Of a stretch of DNA of 64,000 nucleotides, positions 32,048 to 40,062 are shown one piece after another; position 1 is the stretch's first letter; every line of letters begins with the position of its first letter. The notes under the pieces are model-generated. The model saw only the letters and a list, made by a program, of their open reading frames with translations. It searched no databases and was not told where the DNA came from. This stretch comes from a virus: IMG/VR virus record IMGVR_UViG_3300047444_000577, positions 1 to 64,000 of that record; one strand, written 5' to 3'. A program made the translations under genes and the position numbers.

Positions 32048-33226
32048 CTACTCGGCGGGCAGTTCCAGACCCTGCTCCTCGATCTCCGCCCGGGTCAGTT
32101 CCACGACCTTCGATCCGGCCGGGATCCGTCCACGCCCGCGCCGCGTCAGGTTGCCCTCCGCGTCCTCCAGGTAGGCGTAGGTCTTGGACTCGTCACGCGG
32201 CCGTCCACGACGCCGCCGGGGGGACGCCTGGTCCTCCTCGACCTCCGCCTCCTGCTCGGCCTTCTCCTGGGTCGCCAGGGCCTTGTAGCCCGCCGCCTGC
32301 TTCGGGTCCTCCCCGAGGGTATGAAGCGCCTTCTGCAGCAGTTCCGTCAGCGGCCGGTAGGGCTCGGTGGCCTGGTTGATCACCGCGTTGCGCTCGTCCT
32401 CCAGCCGGAAGACCTTGTAGGCGCTCTCCAGGGCCGTGCGCACCAGCAGCAGGTCGACCTCCGTGTCCGACACCGGGGCGGTGTTCTGCTGGACCTTGTG
32501 GGCCGCGCGGGAGACCTCCTCCTCCAGGCTCTGCGGCTCCTCGGCCGCCTCCGGCTCCGCCTTGCGCCGCGAGCGGCGGGCGGGCTTCTCCGGCTCGGCT
32601 GCGGGCTTGGGTGAGCAGTCCTCCTCCGTCAGCGGCTCCTCCTCCGGCTCGGCCAACTCCGGCTCTGCCTTACGGCCACGGCGACGGCCACGTGCGGGCT
32701 TCTCCTCCTCCGGCTCCGGCTCGGGTTCCGGCTCGGGCTCCTCGTCGGGCGACTCGAAACTGATGTCGTCGAGCCCGGCGGACAGGTCCTTGGCCTTGAT
32801 GCCAGCCTGCTCGGCCGCGTCCAGCAGCAGTTCGGCTTCCTCGCTGCCGTCCCCCCACAGAAGGATGAGGTGCTTTTCGCCCTCGGCCTTTTGGAGGAGT
32901 TCCACAACCTTGGCCGTGACGTTGTCGACGACCTCGGTGTCCTCGGCGTCGCGCAAGATCTTGTCGACGGCGCGGTTCTTCACCTTGTCGGTGACCGCGA
33001 CGAAGGGGAGGTCGGCGTACTCGACCCACTCCAGCACGGTCTCGATGCCGTCGGACAGGTGTTCCTTGGTGAGCGGGAAGATCAGGGTGACCTCCCGGTC
33101 GGTCGGCTCGGGCCAACCGTCCGCGTCCTCGTCCCCGAGGCCCACGAAGTCGTTGAGCAGCGCCTTGACGTTGTCGATGTCGACGTCGCCGGAGCCTGCG
33201 AAGGCCAGGGTGATGGGAGTGCTCAA
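32048..33226 (-). CDS. Acidic-linker protein with AT-hook-like motifs
   Basis: 392 residues. The N-terminal ~140 form a Rossmann-like domain (ITLAFAGSGDVDIDNVKALL, LILLWGDGSEEAELLLDAA). A long EPEPEPE-rich acidic linker with Arg clusters (GRRRGRK) follows, then a helical region and an AT-hook-like RRRRGRPRDE near residue 340. It may be an architectural DNA-binding protein regulated by the acidic stretch. It is expressed from the promoter at 33275-33303. The dispersed word lies at 32319-32326. No family recognised with certainty. Confidence 0.6.
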   Translation of the reverse strand: MSTPITLAFAGSGDVDIDNVKALLNDFVGLGDEDADGWPEPTDREVTLIFPLTKEHLSDGIETVLEWVEYADLPFVAVTDKVKNRAVDKILRDAEDTEVVDNVTAKVVELLQKAEGEKHLILLWGDGSEEAELLLDAAEQAGIKAKDLSAGLDDISFESPDEEPEPEPEPEPEEEKPARGRRRGRKAEPELAEPEEEPLTEEDCSPKPAAEPEKPARRSRRKAEPEAAEEPQSLEEEVSRAAHKVQQNTAPVSDTEVDLLLVRTALESAYKVFRLEDERNAVINQATEPYRPLTELLQKALHTLGEDPKQAAGYKALATQEKAEQEAEVEEDQASPRRRRGRPRDESKTYAYLEDAEGNLTRRGRGRIPAGSKVVELTRAEIEEQGLELPAE

Positions 33227-33274
33227 GTCTGCTCCTGTGTGGTGTCGTTGCCGCCGGTCCCGGCGACGTGAATG

Positions 33275-33303
33275 ACATTACTAGTTACTGATTCCAAATG
33301 CAA
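33275..33303 (-). promoter_or_regulatory. Promoter-like site upstream of 32048-33226
   Basis: Minus strand TTGCAT (33298-33303), a 17-base spacer and TAATGT (33275-33280). The spacer contains GAATCAGTA, so an operator could sit between the two hexamers. It lies just after the terminator at 33304-33332. Confidence 0.55.
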
Positions 33304-33332
33304 GAAACCCCCGATTTGGAACCGGGGGTTTC
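33304..33332 (-). terminator. Hairpin terminator ending the late operon
   Basis: GAAACCCCCG and CGGGGGTTTC form a 10-bp stem with a 9-base loop, followed on the minus strand by a short T-containing stretch. It closes the tail/holin operon. Confidence 0.85.
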
Positions 33333-33347
33333 AGGCTGATTGACACG

Positions 33348-33629
33348 TCAGGGCAGGTCAGGAACCCTGCGGCCGGAGGGTCGGCGGGGAAGTCGGAACG
33401 GTGCGGGTTCAGTGACCTGGCTGCGTACCCGAAGGTGCAGCAGGGCCACCACCCCGGCCGCCGCTACGGATACCAGCCATGGTGCGGGAAGTCGCTGCGC
33501 CTCGTAGGCCAGGCCAACAACGGCCAGGGGCTGCAGACCGGCGGGCAGGCCCACGGGGAGGACTTCGAGCAGCCATTCCCACGCAGTGAAGGTGGCCAGG
33601 CACAGCAGCAGCACGTGGAGCCAGTCCAT
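33348..33629 (-). CDS. Small membrane protein (holin-like candidate)
   Basis: 93 residues with two or three hydrophobic stretches (MDWLHVLLLCLATFTAWEWLL, GLQPLAVVGLAY, WLVSVAAAGVVALLHL) and a basic Arg/Pro-rich C-terminus. It follows the larger holin-like gene by three bases. Two adjacent small membrane proteins at the end of a late operon are a usual holin/antiholin arrangement; which is which cannot be told. Confidence 0.6.
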   Translation of the reverse strand: MDWLHVLLLCLATFTAWEWLLEVLPVGLPAGLQPLAVVGLAYEAQRLPAPWLVSVAAAGVVALLHLRVRSQVTEPAPFRLPRRPSGRRVPDLP

Positions 33630-33631
33630 GG

Positions 33632-34186
33632 TCAGATACCGGGCTGCGCCGGAAGGACGGCAGTGGGGTCCGACACCTGCGGGAACAGTGCGGTCACCAC
33701 AGGGGCGGCCACGGCCTCGACGGTCTGCACCGCCTGGGCGACGACCGGGATCTGCGCGACTTCCTCGGCGGCCCCCTGCAGCAGGTCGGTGCTCAGCGGG
33801 AAGTCGTTGACAGGACTGGTGTCCTCGCCCTGGGTCAGTGCGTTGTAGTCGACCAGCACCTCGGGGTCTACGTGCAGCAGGCTCTCAGCGTCCCGGACGA
33901 GCGTGTCCTGCAGCCAGCCGAACCACCGGTACTTCTTGAGCAGCGAGTGGTAGAAGGCGGTGCCGGTGAGCCAGGCGAGGAAGGACGCCACGACGGCCGG
34001 AACCCAGTACAGGTGCTTCGGGTCGGACTGGTAGACCGCGCCGAAGCCGGTGCCGACGGCCAGGACCATGTGGGCGATGCCCTTGACGGTGCTGTTGGTC
34101 GACTTCTTGGTGAGCAGTGCCACGATCGCCGGGAGGACTAGACCGAGTGCCAGGGCGGCGACGTCGGAGTAGTTGGTGGGAGGCAT
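33632..34186 (-). CDS. Holin candidate
   Basis: 184 residues. N-terminal hydrophobic helix (VAALALGLVLPAIVALLTKK), then GIAHMVLAVGTGFGAVY and VPAVVASFLAWLTGTAFYHS give two to three membrane segments as in actinophage holins, with a soluble C-terminal tail of ~95 residues. Such holins open the membrane for the GH25 endolysin encoded at 6296-7276, which here is far away in the genome. ATG follows a GGAG-type site (TACAGGAGAAAC). Confidence 0.65.
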   Translation of the reverse strand: MPPTNYSDVAALALGLVLPAIVALLTKKSTNSTVKGIAHMVLAVGTGFGAVYQSDPKHLYWVPAVVASFLAWLTGTAFYHSLLKKYRWFGWLQDTLVRDAESLLHVDPEVLVDYNALTQGEDTSPVNDFPLSTDLLQGAAEEVAQIPVVAQAVQTVEAVAAPVVTALFPQVSDPTAVLPAQPGI

Positions 34187-34209
34187 GTTTCTCCTGTACT
34201 GGTTGGTGG

Positions 34210-35430
34210 TTACTGGGTAGGCAGTACCGCATACAGCGGAACGGCCGAAGAGATTCCCAAGGGAGTATTCTCGTTGAGAAGTGTCTGCACGAGGTAACCG
34301 CGCTCCACCCGGTTCTCGTAGTAGTAGGAGCGGGCCTGGTTAACGGTTCCTCCCGCTTCCCACAGATAGTCGGGGCCGCCGTTGCCGTCGAAGTAGGGGC
34401 GGGCGGAGGAGCCTTCCTCGATGAGGATCCCGTCCGCCCAGAAGATGCTCGGGACACCTGCCGTCATCGTGGAGCGGACCACGTTCAGCCCCACGTTGGT
34501 GGTCTGGGCCAGCGCCGTGAAGGTGACGGTGACCACGCGCCAGCGACCGTTGGTCGGATCCGCCGGGGCGTGGGTGTAGGCCGTGGTCGACAACTGGACC
34601 GAAGTGGTGTTGTCGACCCAGGGGCTGATCTCTCCGCAGGACTGCGCGACGGACACACGGGCGCTGAGGGTGTAGGTGCGTCCGGGGATCAGGCCGGTCA
34701 CCTGGAGCGAGGTGCCGCTGTCCAGTGTTCCGCTGGACGGTGCAGTCACCTTGAGGGCCTGGGTGCCCCGCCAGCAGAAGGCGTCGGCCGCCAGGGTGGC
34801 ACCGCTGACCGAGGAGTAGCCGGTGATCCCGGACTCCATGTTCGGGTTGGTCGCGTAGTTGAGCCGGGACGGCTTGATGATGACCTGGATCTGGCGGGCC
34901 ATGGAGTAGGCGCTGGGGAGGCTCGCTCCCAGGGGCGCGGTCTCCAACTGCACAGCGTCGAGCAGTTGGAGACCGTTGGCGTTCATGCTCGCGAACTTGA
35001 AGCCCACGCTCGCGTAGGCGGCCTTCTTCCACGCGTAGCCCCCGCCGGACACGGGGTAGTCCTGGGGGGCGGTGACGACCGCGTACTGGCGGTTGTAGGA
35101 GCCGGACGCGGCCGAGGTCAGGCTTCCGCTGGTGGCTCCGAGCATGGCCATGGCCGGGTCGATGCCGCCGAAGGGGTAGTGGGCGAAGTCCTTGAAGGCG
35201 GCGTAGGGGATGCGCAGGGAGGCCTTGAGGGTGCCCTGGAGGCTGATCTGCCCGGCCATCGGGACCAGTGGCTTCGGCCGGGGAACGGTCGCCGAGATGG
35301 TGCCTTCGAAAGAGATCCCGCCATCCAGCGCGGGGCTGTAGACGGTGTAGATCGCAGCGGCGATGTTGCCGCCGAAGGTGAGGGTCGGGGCGAAGTCGTC
35401 GCCGCCGACGGTGAACGAGAGGGTGGTCAT
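34210..35430 (-). CDS. Tail fibre or receptor-binding protein with carbohydrate-binding-like domain
   Basis: 406 residues. The C-terminal half (YATNPNMESGITGYSSVSG, then TYTLSARVSV, VTFTAL, IFWADGILIEEG) has the jelly-roll pattern of CBM4/9-type carbohydrate-binding modules that are widespread in phage tail fibres. The N-terminal half is beta-rich with repeats. It is the last gene of the baseplate set and should sit at the tail tip. GGAGGTGAGGTA precedes the ATG. Confidence 0.7.
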   Translation of the reverse strand: MTTLSFTVGGDDFAPTLTFGGNIAAAIYTVYSPALDGGISFEGTISATVPRPKPLVPMAGQISLQGTLKASLRIPYAAFKDFAHYPFGGIDPAMAMLGATSGSLTSAASGSYNRQYAVVTAPQDYPVSGGGYAWKKAAYASVGFKFASMNANGLQLLDAVQLETAPLGASLPSAYSMARQIQVIIKPSRLNYATNPNMESGITGYSSVSGATLAADAFCWRGTQALKVTAPSSGTLDSGTSLQVTGLIPGRTYTLSARVSVAQSCGEISPWVDNTTSVQLSTTAYTHAPADPTNGRWRVVTVTFTALAQTTNVGLNVVRSTMTAGVPSIFWADGILIEEGSSARPYFDGNGGPDYLWEAGGTVNQARSYYYENRVERGYLVQTLLNENTPLGISSAVPLYAVLPTQ

Positions 35431-37409
35431 TACCTCACCTCCATGCCCACGCCGGTTGCCGAGGACAGGGTGGAGTCCGTGATCGAGAGCACTTGGGTTC
35501 CGTTGCGTAGGACGGAAATGCTGGAGCCGTTGTACGACACCGTCATACGGTCACCGTCCTGGAAGGTCTGGGAATAGGCGGTACTGGTGGGCACTCCGGC
35601 CGAGTAGCGCTGCAGCGATGAACGTCCGGCGAACCAGTAGTTCGAGGTGTCGGACATGCGAAAGACCAGGCCCTGCTGCTGCGCTCCCGAGGGAGATGTG
35701 GCGAGTGTGACGGCCACGGTGCCGTTCGCATTACCGGTGAAATACGCCGTAGCCCGACCGCTGCCGGACGGGTATGACACTCCCCCGTCGTATCCGCCGG
35801 ACGTCCAGGCTCCTGAGCCGATGGACCATGTCGCTCCACCGACGTCTGTCGTACGACCCGACCAGGCGGCCCAGTTCTGGGTGAAGGAGTCGAGGTAGTT
35901 GAACGCTGGCAGGGCGTCGCTGTAGAGGGCGGTGATGAGGCCGCCGTGGCTGTCGTAGAACTCTACGAAGGGGTACACGGCCACCTGCTGGCTGGATGCC
36001 GTCTGGGTGTAGCCGGACAGGCACAGCCGGGTGCGTTCGTCGTAGCCGAGGGGGATCCAGTACGCGTTGGCGGTCGCGTTGCTCGGAGGGCTGGTGTTCT
36101 GACTGACTGCGAGTGCCTGGTACGAGCGGCCGTGGAACGTCACCAGGTCACCGGGCTGGTAGAAGACCCCGGGATCCCAGGCGGCAGTGGCGTAGGGAAT
36201 GGGGATGCCCCACAGGACCGGCTGCTGGGGGTCCATCGTGGACTGCCCGGCCAGCTTGGCGACCGAGCGCACGCCCATCGTGGCGATCGAGGAGCCGGAG
36301 TTGTTGTTCCGCACCACCAGTGCGTTGCCCGCCTGGCTGGTCGGGTTGGTGGCGTCCTGCACACCGACGAAGACCTGGACCGCGTTGGTGCCCGGAGCCA
36401 CTCCAGCGGTGAAGGAGACCTCCTCCCAGCCCGCGATGTTGCCGTTGGAGTTGACCAAGGTGGCATCGGTGCTGGCCGACACAACCGTCCAGTAGGCGTT
36501 GGAAGAGCCGGTGCCGGTAGGGACCTGCGCCTGCCCGTACGCCCCGCTGGAACCGGCCGCGTAGAGGTAGCTCCCGAACTGCACGCGCTCGCCGGAGGCG
36601 TAGTTCACGCCCGCATCCCAGATCGGGTAGATCGGGTGGTTGAAAGACGCCTGGTCATCGCTCAGCATCAGGTTGGGCCCGATCCGAAGGTCGGTGTCCC
36701 AGCCGGTGGTCTCCGCGATCAGGGAGCGGAGCTGCTCCAGGGTGCCCTTCTGCCGTCCCAGAGTTGCCGCGTCGCGGACGCGCTGGCGGAACAGGTAGGC
36801 GGGGGCGGAGGCCTCGTACTGGATGCCGAACTGGGCGGCCATCTGCTGGATGTTGTCGAACCGGGTGCGCCAGGCGTCGTTGGTGTACCGGGTGCTGTCG
36901 TAGTAGGTCTTGACGATGTCCAGGCCGAAGCCGAAGACCGACAGGAACGGCAGCAGGTAGGGGTTGGCGGTGTTGCTGTCGTCGGTGACTGCGTTGCCCG
37001 GAGTGACGTCGACCTTGTAGAAGTCGGGGACGAGGTCGTACAGGGCCTGTGTGTAGCCGCAGTCCTTCGGCATCAGCGCTGAGACGGTACCTGCCCGGCT
37101 CCACTGGCCGGAGACGCTGATGAAGATCGTGTAGTAGAGCCACTGCCCACCGACGGTGCCCTGGTCGACGAAGGTCGTCGTCAGGTGGTTGACATCCAGG
37201 AGGATCTCTCCGTCGTTCTCGTTGACGGCCCAGCCGTAGCGGTTGCGCAGCAGCCGCATCGTGTCCCAGGTCCCGGCGGGTGCTGTCCACGACAGCAGGA
37301 CGGTGGAGTAGTCGGCGGGTGTGGCGGTGACCGGGGACACGTCGAAGTCGGGGCGGATGTCCGTCCCGTAGGTGTCCTGCCCGTAGAAACTCTGACCGTA
37401 GGTCGCCAT
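35430..37409 (-). CDS. Baseplate/tail-fibre protein, gpI-like with chitin-binding-like modules
   Basis: 659 residues. About residues 110-210 (YTQALYDLVPDFYKVDV, DIVKTYYDS, RVRDAATLGRQKGT) resemble the tail protein I type baseplate domain. Then two modules of the CBM5/12 type: YASGERVQFGSYLYAA and FYQPGDLVTFHGRSYQA, each with a 'YWI/YWT' end. The C-terminus is a jelly-roll-like domain. The carbohydrate modules may bind host wall glycans. It follows the fibre protein at 37416-38051 by a short gap and overlaps nothing. Confidence 0.7.
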   Translation of the reverse strand: MATYGQSFYGQDTYGTDIRPDFDVSPVTATPADYSTVLLSWTAPAGTWDTMRLLRNRYGWAVNENDGEILLDVNHLTTTFVDQGTVGGQWLYYTIFISVSGQWSRAGTVSALMPKDCGYTQALYDLVPDFYKVDVTPGNAVTDDSNTANPYLLPFLSVFGFGLDIVKTYYDSTRYTNDAWRTRFDNIQQMAAQFGIQYEASAPAYLFRQRVRDAATLGRQKGTLEQLRSLIAETTGWDTDLRIGPNLMLSDDQASFNHPIYPIWDAGVNYASGERVQFGSYLYAAGSSGAYGQAQVPTGTGSSNAYWTVVSASTDATLVNSNGNIAGWEEVSFTAGVAPGTNAVQVFVGVQDATNPTSQAGNALVVRNNNSGSSIATMGVRSVAKLAGQSTMDPQQPVLWGIPIPYATAAWDPGVFYQPGDLVTFHGRSYQALAVSQNTSPPSNATANAYWIPLGYDERTRLCLSGYTQTASSQQVAVYPFVEFYDSHGGLITALYSDALPAFNYLDSFTQNWAAWSGRTTDVGGATWSIGSGAWTSGGYDGGVSYPSGSGRATAYFTGNANGTVAVTLATSPSGAQQQGLVFRMSDTSNYWFAGRSSLQRYSAGVPTSTAYSQTFQDGDRMTVSYNGSSISVLRNGTQVLSITDSTLSSATGVGMEVR

Positions 37410-37415
37410 GCCAGG

Positions 37416-38051
37416 TCACATCTCCCGGATCATCGCGGCGCTCATCGACAGGTCGGACAACCCCTGCCACACACCGACCATGGGGTGGTAGACCTGGAAG
37501 TTGATTTTGACGCCCGCAGTGACGGGGCCCATCCAGGTCAGGGACATGTGGGTGTTGCCGTCGTAGGTGGGGATCCCGTCCTGGGAGGAGATCGTCAGAC
37601 CGTTCAGTTCGATGCTGATCTGACGGTCCTTGGTCTGGTAGGCACCTGTTCCACCGGTCCAGATCGCAGCCGTGGTGACGATCCACCAACCGCTTCGGTT
37701 GGTGGTGATGGCGGAGCCGTTGAACAGGCCTTCGGGGTCGTAGTACGACCTCGGCGCGGGCCAGGCGATGTTCTTGGCGCTGCCTCCGCCCTTGTAGGAG
37801 TCGGTGGACTTGCCCAGGTAGATCGCGGGGACACCCGCGCCGCGCTGGATGGCGGACATGCGCGCACCGACGGACGCCCACGAGTTGGTACGCATCTTGA
37901 GGGAACTGTCGGCGGCCGGGTTGAGCCCGAGGGTCTGCTCGATTGCGGCGATCTCGAACTGCAGATCGTTGACGTGGCTGGCATCCACGTCGTCCAGGAG
38001 GTTCCTGTGCGTCGTGAACTGCTTGTACTGGAATGGGTATGCAGCGGCCAT
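37416..38051 (-). CDS. Tail protein with C1q/TNF-like C-terminal domain (candidate)
   Basis: 211 residues from ATG 38049-38051, one base before the J-like gene stop. A helical N-terminus (VDASHVNDLQFEIAAIEQTL) precedes a beta-sandwich (GWWIVTTAAIWTG, DRQISIELNG, HMSLTWMGPV, KINFQVYHP) similar to phage tip proteins. Probably a baseplate fibre or attachment protein. Assignment is structural-pattern only. Confidence 0.6.
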   Translation of the reverse strand: MAAAYPFQYKQFTTHRNLLDDVDASHVNDLQFEIAAIEQTLGLNPAADSSLKMRTNSWASVGARMSAIQRGAGVPAIYLGKSTDSYKGGGSAKNIAWPAPRSYYDPEGLFNGSAITTNRSGWWIVTTAAIWTGGTGAYQTKDRQISIELNGLTISSQDGIPTYDGNTHMSLTWMGPVTAGVKINFQVYHPMVGVWQGLSDLSMSAAMIREM

Positions 38052-39538
38052 CAGCCGATACCTCCGGTCATGGTGATGTTGCTGATGCTGCCGATCTTGG
38101 GGATCTCCCACGCGCGGAAGATGACGTCGGCGGTACCGGTCTGGGCTGCGTCTGCGCGCGCGACCATGGGGATGGCCACGTAGCGGACCCCGTCCACGGC
38201 GGAGATCGTCTTGTAGAAGTCGGAGAGGGTTATGCGCATGCCGAAGTCGACGTTGGCGAAGGAAAGCATGGTGCTCAGTGCCTGCTGGACGTCGTACAGC
38301 ACGGTGGCGCGGGAGTAGCGCGGCCAGCACTCGATGGTGACGGGGCTGCCGGAGGTGCCGATGTTGACCGCGACGACTGTGGGTCCGCTCACTGTGACGG
38401 TCGACCCGGCCAGCGCCTTGGACTGCAGGGTGTTCTGGACCTTGGTCAGCACGGTGGCCGAGGGGATTCCACCGTCAGGGCCGATCACGTAGGCGGAGAT
38501 CGAGGTGTAGGTGGAGGCGACCGCCTTGGCGCGCACGATTCCGGGGATGGTCAGTGCCAGGTCGGAGAAGTCGGCGAGGGTCACGCACCGGTCCTGGGTG
38601 CGGAACGTACGCGGGGCGTTCGCCCGGATCTGCTCGTTGGTCTCGGGGTCAGCTCCGCCGCTCATGGCCGTGGACAGGGCGGTTCCCGCGCCGTTCAGGG
38701 CGATGGACACGCCGGTAAGGGTTCCGGAGGCGATGGCGTTGACCGCACCGGCTCCTACGTTGCCGAGGACCCCGCCGCCGACCCGGTAGGTGGCGTACAC
38801 CGTCAGTTGGTTGGTGGGGATCGCACCGTTGAGGTCGTCGCCGAAGCGCACCCATGTGGATCCGGCCTCGTCCAGGAACGTCACGAAGACGCGGTCGGAG
38901 GGCTCGGCATCGACGATGAAGTCGATCGGTGTCCACTGCACCGGGCCGTTGACGTCGTCGACGAAGACCTGCACCGTGCCTGTGATCACGGGGACATCGG
39001 GCAGCCGGAACTCCTGCACGGGCAGGCCGGTGGACGTGCCGATGTTGACCAGGCTTCGGGTGACGCCCTGGGTGACCGTGACGGTTGCCGTTCCGCCGTT
39101 GAGGGGGACGGTCACGGCCTGGTCGGTCTCGTAGGTGACCGGGCTGTCGATGGCGTCGATGTAGTCCGTGACGACCTGGGTGCCTGCGGGGACGATCACC
39201 GCAGGGCCGGGATTGGAGGTCTGGAAGGTCACCGACCCAACGGCGGGAACACCGTTTCCGGGGTTGTATCCGAGCAGGTCGGCGATCTGCAGCAGGGACA
39301 GCCGCTGCGTGGCGGTGGGCAGGAAGGCCTCTTGGCTGATCCGGTCGCCGTAGTAGGACAGGTTGTCACCCATGTAGGAGAACAACTCGACCATGAGTAC
39401 GCCGAAGTCCCCCTCGGAGGAGGGGTTCCACTGGGGGAAGGCGCGGGCCGCGTAGTCGAGCAGGCTCGCCTTGAAGCCCTCGTAGTCCCGACTGGTGTAG
39501 TCCACGGCGGGAGTATCGGGAGGCGTGGGTGTACTCAT
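38051..39538 (-). CDS. Baseplate J-like protein
   Basis: 495 residues. The N-terminal DYTSRDYEGFKASLLDYAA, WNPSSEGDFGVLMVELFSYM and RQRLSLLQIADLLGYNP match the phage baseplate J / gp6 wedge family, with the long beta-rich core following. It forms the baseplate wedge ring around the tail tube. It overlaps the gpW-like gene by four bases and shares its stop with the start of the next gene. Confidence 0.9.
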   Translation of the reverse strand: MSTPTPPDTPAVDYTSRDYEGFKASLLDYAARAFPQWNPSSEGDFGVLMVELFSYMGDNLSYYGDRISQEAFLPTATQRLSLLQIADLLGYNPGNGVPAVGSVTFQTSNPGPAVIVPAGTQVVTDYIDAIDSPVTYETDQAVTVPLNGGTATVTVTQGVTRSLVNIGTSTGLPVQEFRLPDVPVITGTVQVFVDDVNGPVQWTPIDFIVDAEPSDRVFVTFLDEAGSTWVRFGDDLNGAIPTNQLTVYATYRVGGGVLGNVGAGAVNAIASGTLTGVSIALNGAGTALSTAMSGGADPETNEQIRANAPRTFRTQDRCVTLADFSDLALTIPGIVRAKAVASTYTSISAYVIGPDGGIPSATVLTKVQNTLQSKALAGSTVTVSGPTVVAVNIGTSGSPVTIECWPRYSRATVLYDVQQALSTMLSFANVDFGMRITLSDFYKTISAVDGVRYVAIPMVARADAAQTGTADVIFRAWEIPKIGSISNITMTGGIG

Positions 39539-39954
39539 CCGGCGATTACCTCGCTAACGGTGCCGCCCACCTGGACGACAGCGGTGTTGGTCTGCAGTGC
39601 GAGGCTGGAGGGGGACGTTCCTGCCTCGCGGCGTATGTAGTCGACCTCGATGCGTGCCAGCGAGAGCTGGGAGGCGTCGGGGATCGGGGTGGCCTGCCGA
39701 AGCACGACGCCCGGTTCGTAGGTGGAGAACGCGGCCGTGACGGCGCGGCTGATCTCCTGGGCGATGAAGGCGCTGCCGGGCTCGAACAGCAGATCGGCCA
39801 CGGCGACACCGTAGGTAGGAAGCATCACGCGCTCACCTGGCTGCGTGCCGATAAGCGCCTTCACGTGCTGGGCGATCTGCCTGTCCGGGTCCGATTCAAC
39901 GGCAATGGACCCGTCGGACGTCAGGCGAAAGGGAATCGCTATCTCGGTAGGCAT
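39535..39954 (-). CDS. Baseplate wedge protein, gp25/gpW-like
   Basis: 139 residues. IAQHVKALIGTQPGERVMLPTYG is the GPW/gp25 signature (I...L.t..GeR.m.p.yG), followed by AITQEISRAVTAAFS-like helix and a beta hairpin. It initiates sheath assembly on the baseplate. Four-base overlap with the J-like gene. Confidence 0.9.
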   Translation of the reverse strand: MPTEIAIPFRLTSDGSIAVESDPDRQIAQHVKALIGTQPGERVMLPTYGVAVADLLFEPGSAFIAQEISRAVTAAFSTYEPGVVLRQATPIPDASQLSLARIEVDYIRREAGTSPSSLALQTNTAVVQVGGTVSEVIAG

Positions 39955-40013
39955 GACTGCATTCTCCCAGGAACAGCAGATTAGCTGTTATCGCTCTCAG
40001 TCGCGGGCACGAA

Positions 40014-40048
40014 AAGGACGGCCCGGAAGAATTCACCGGACCGTCCTT
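40014..40048 (-). terminator. Hairpin between spike and gpW genes
   Basis: AAGGACGG with CCGTCCTT plus an inner CCGG stem lies between the stop of the spike gene and the gpW-like gene. It may be an internal attenuator in the tail operon. The rest of the 39955-40062 gap shows nothing else. Confidence 0.65.
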
Positions 40049-40062
40049 CGATTGCACGGGTA

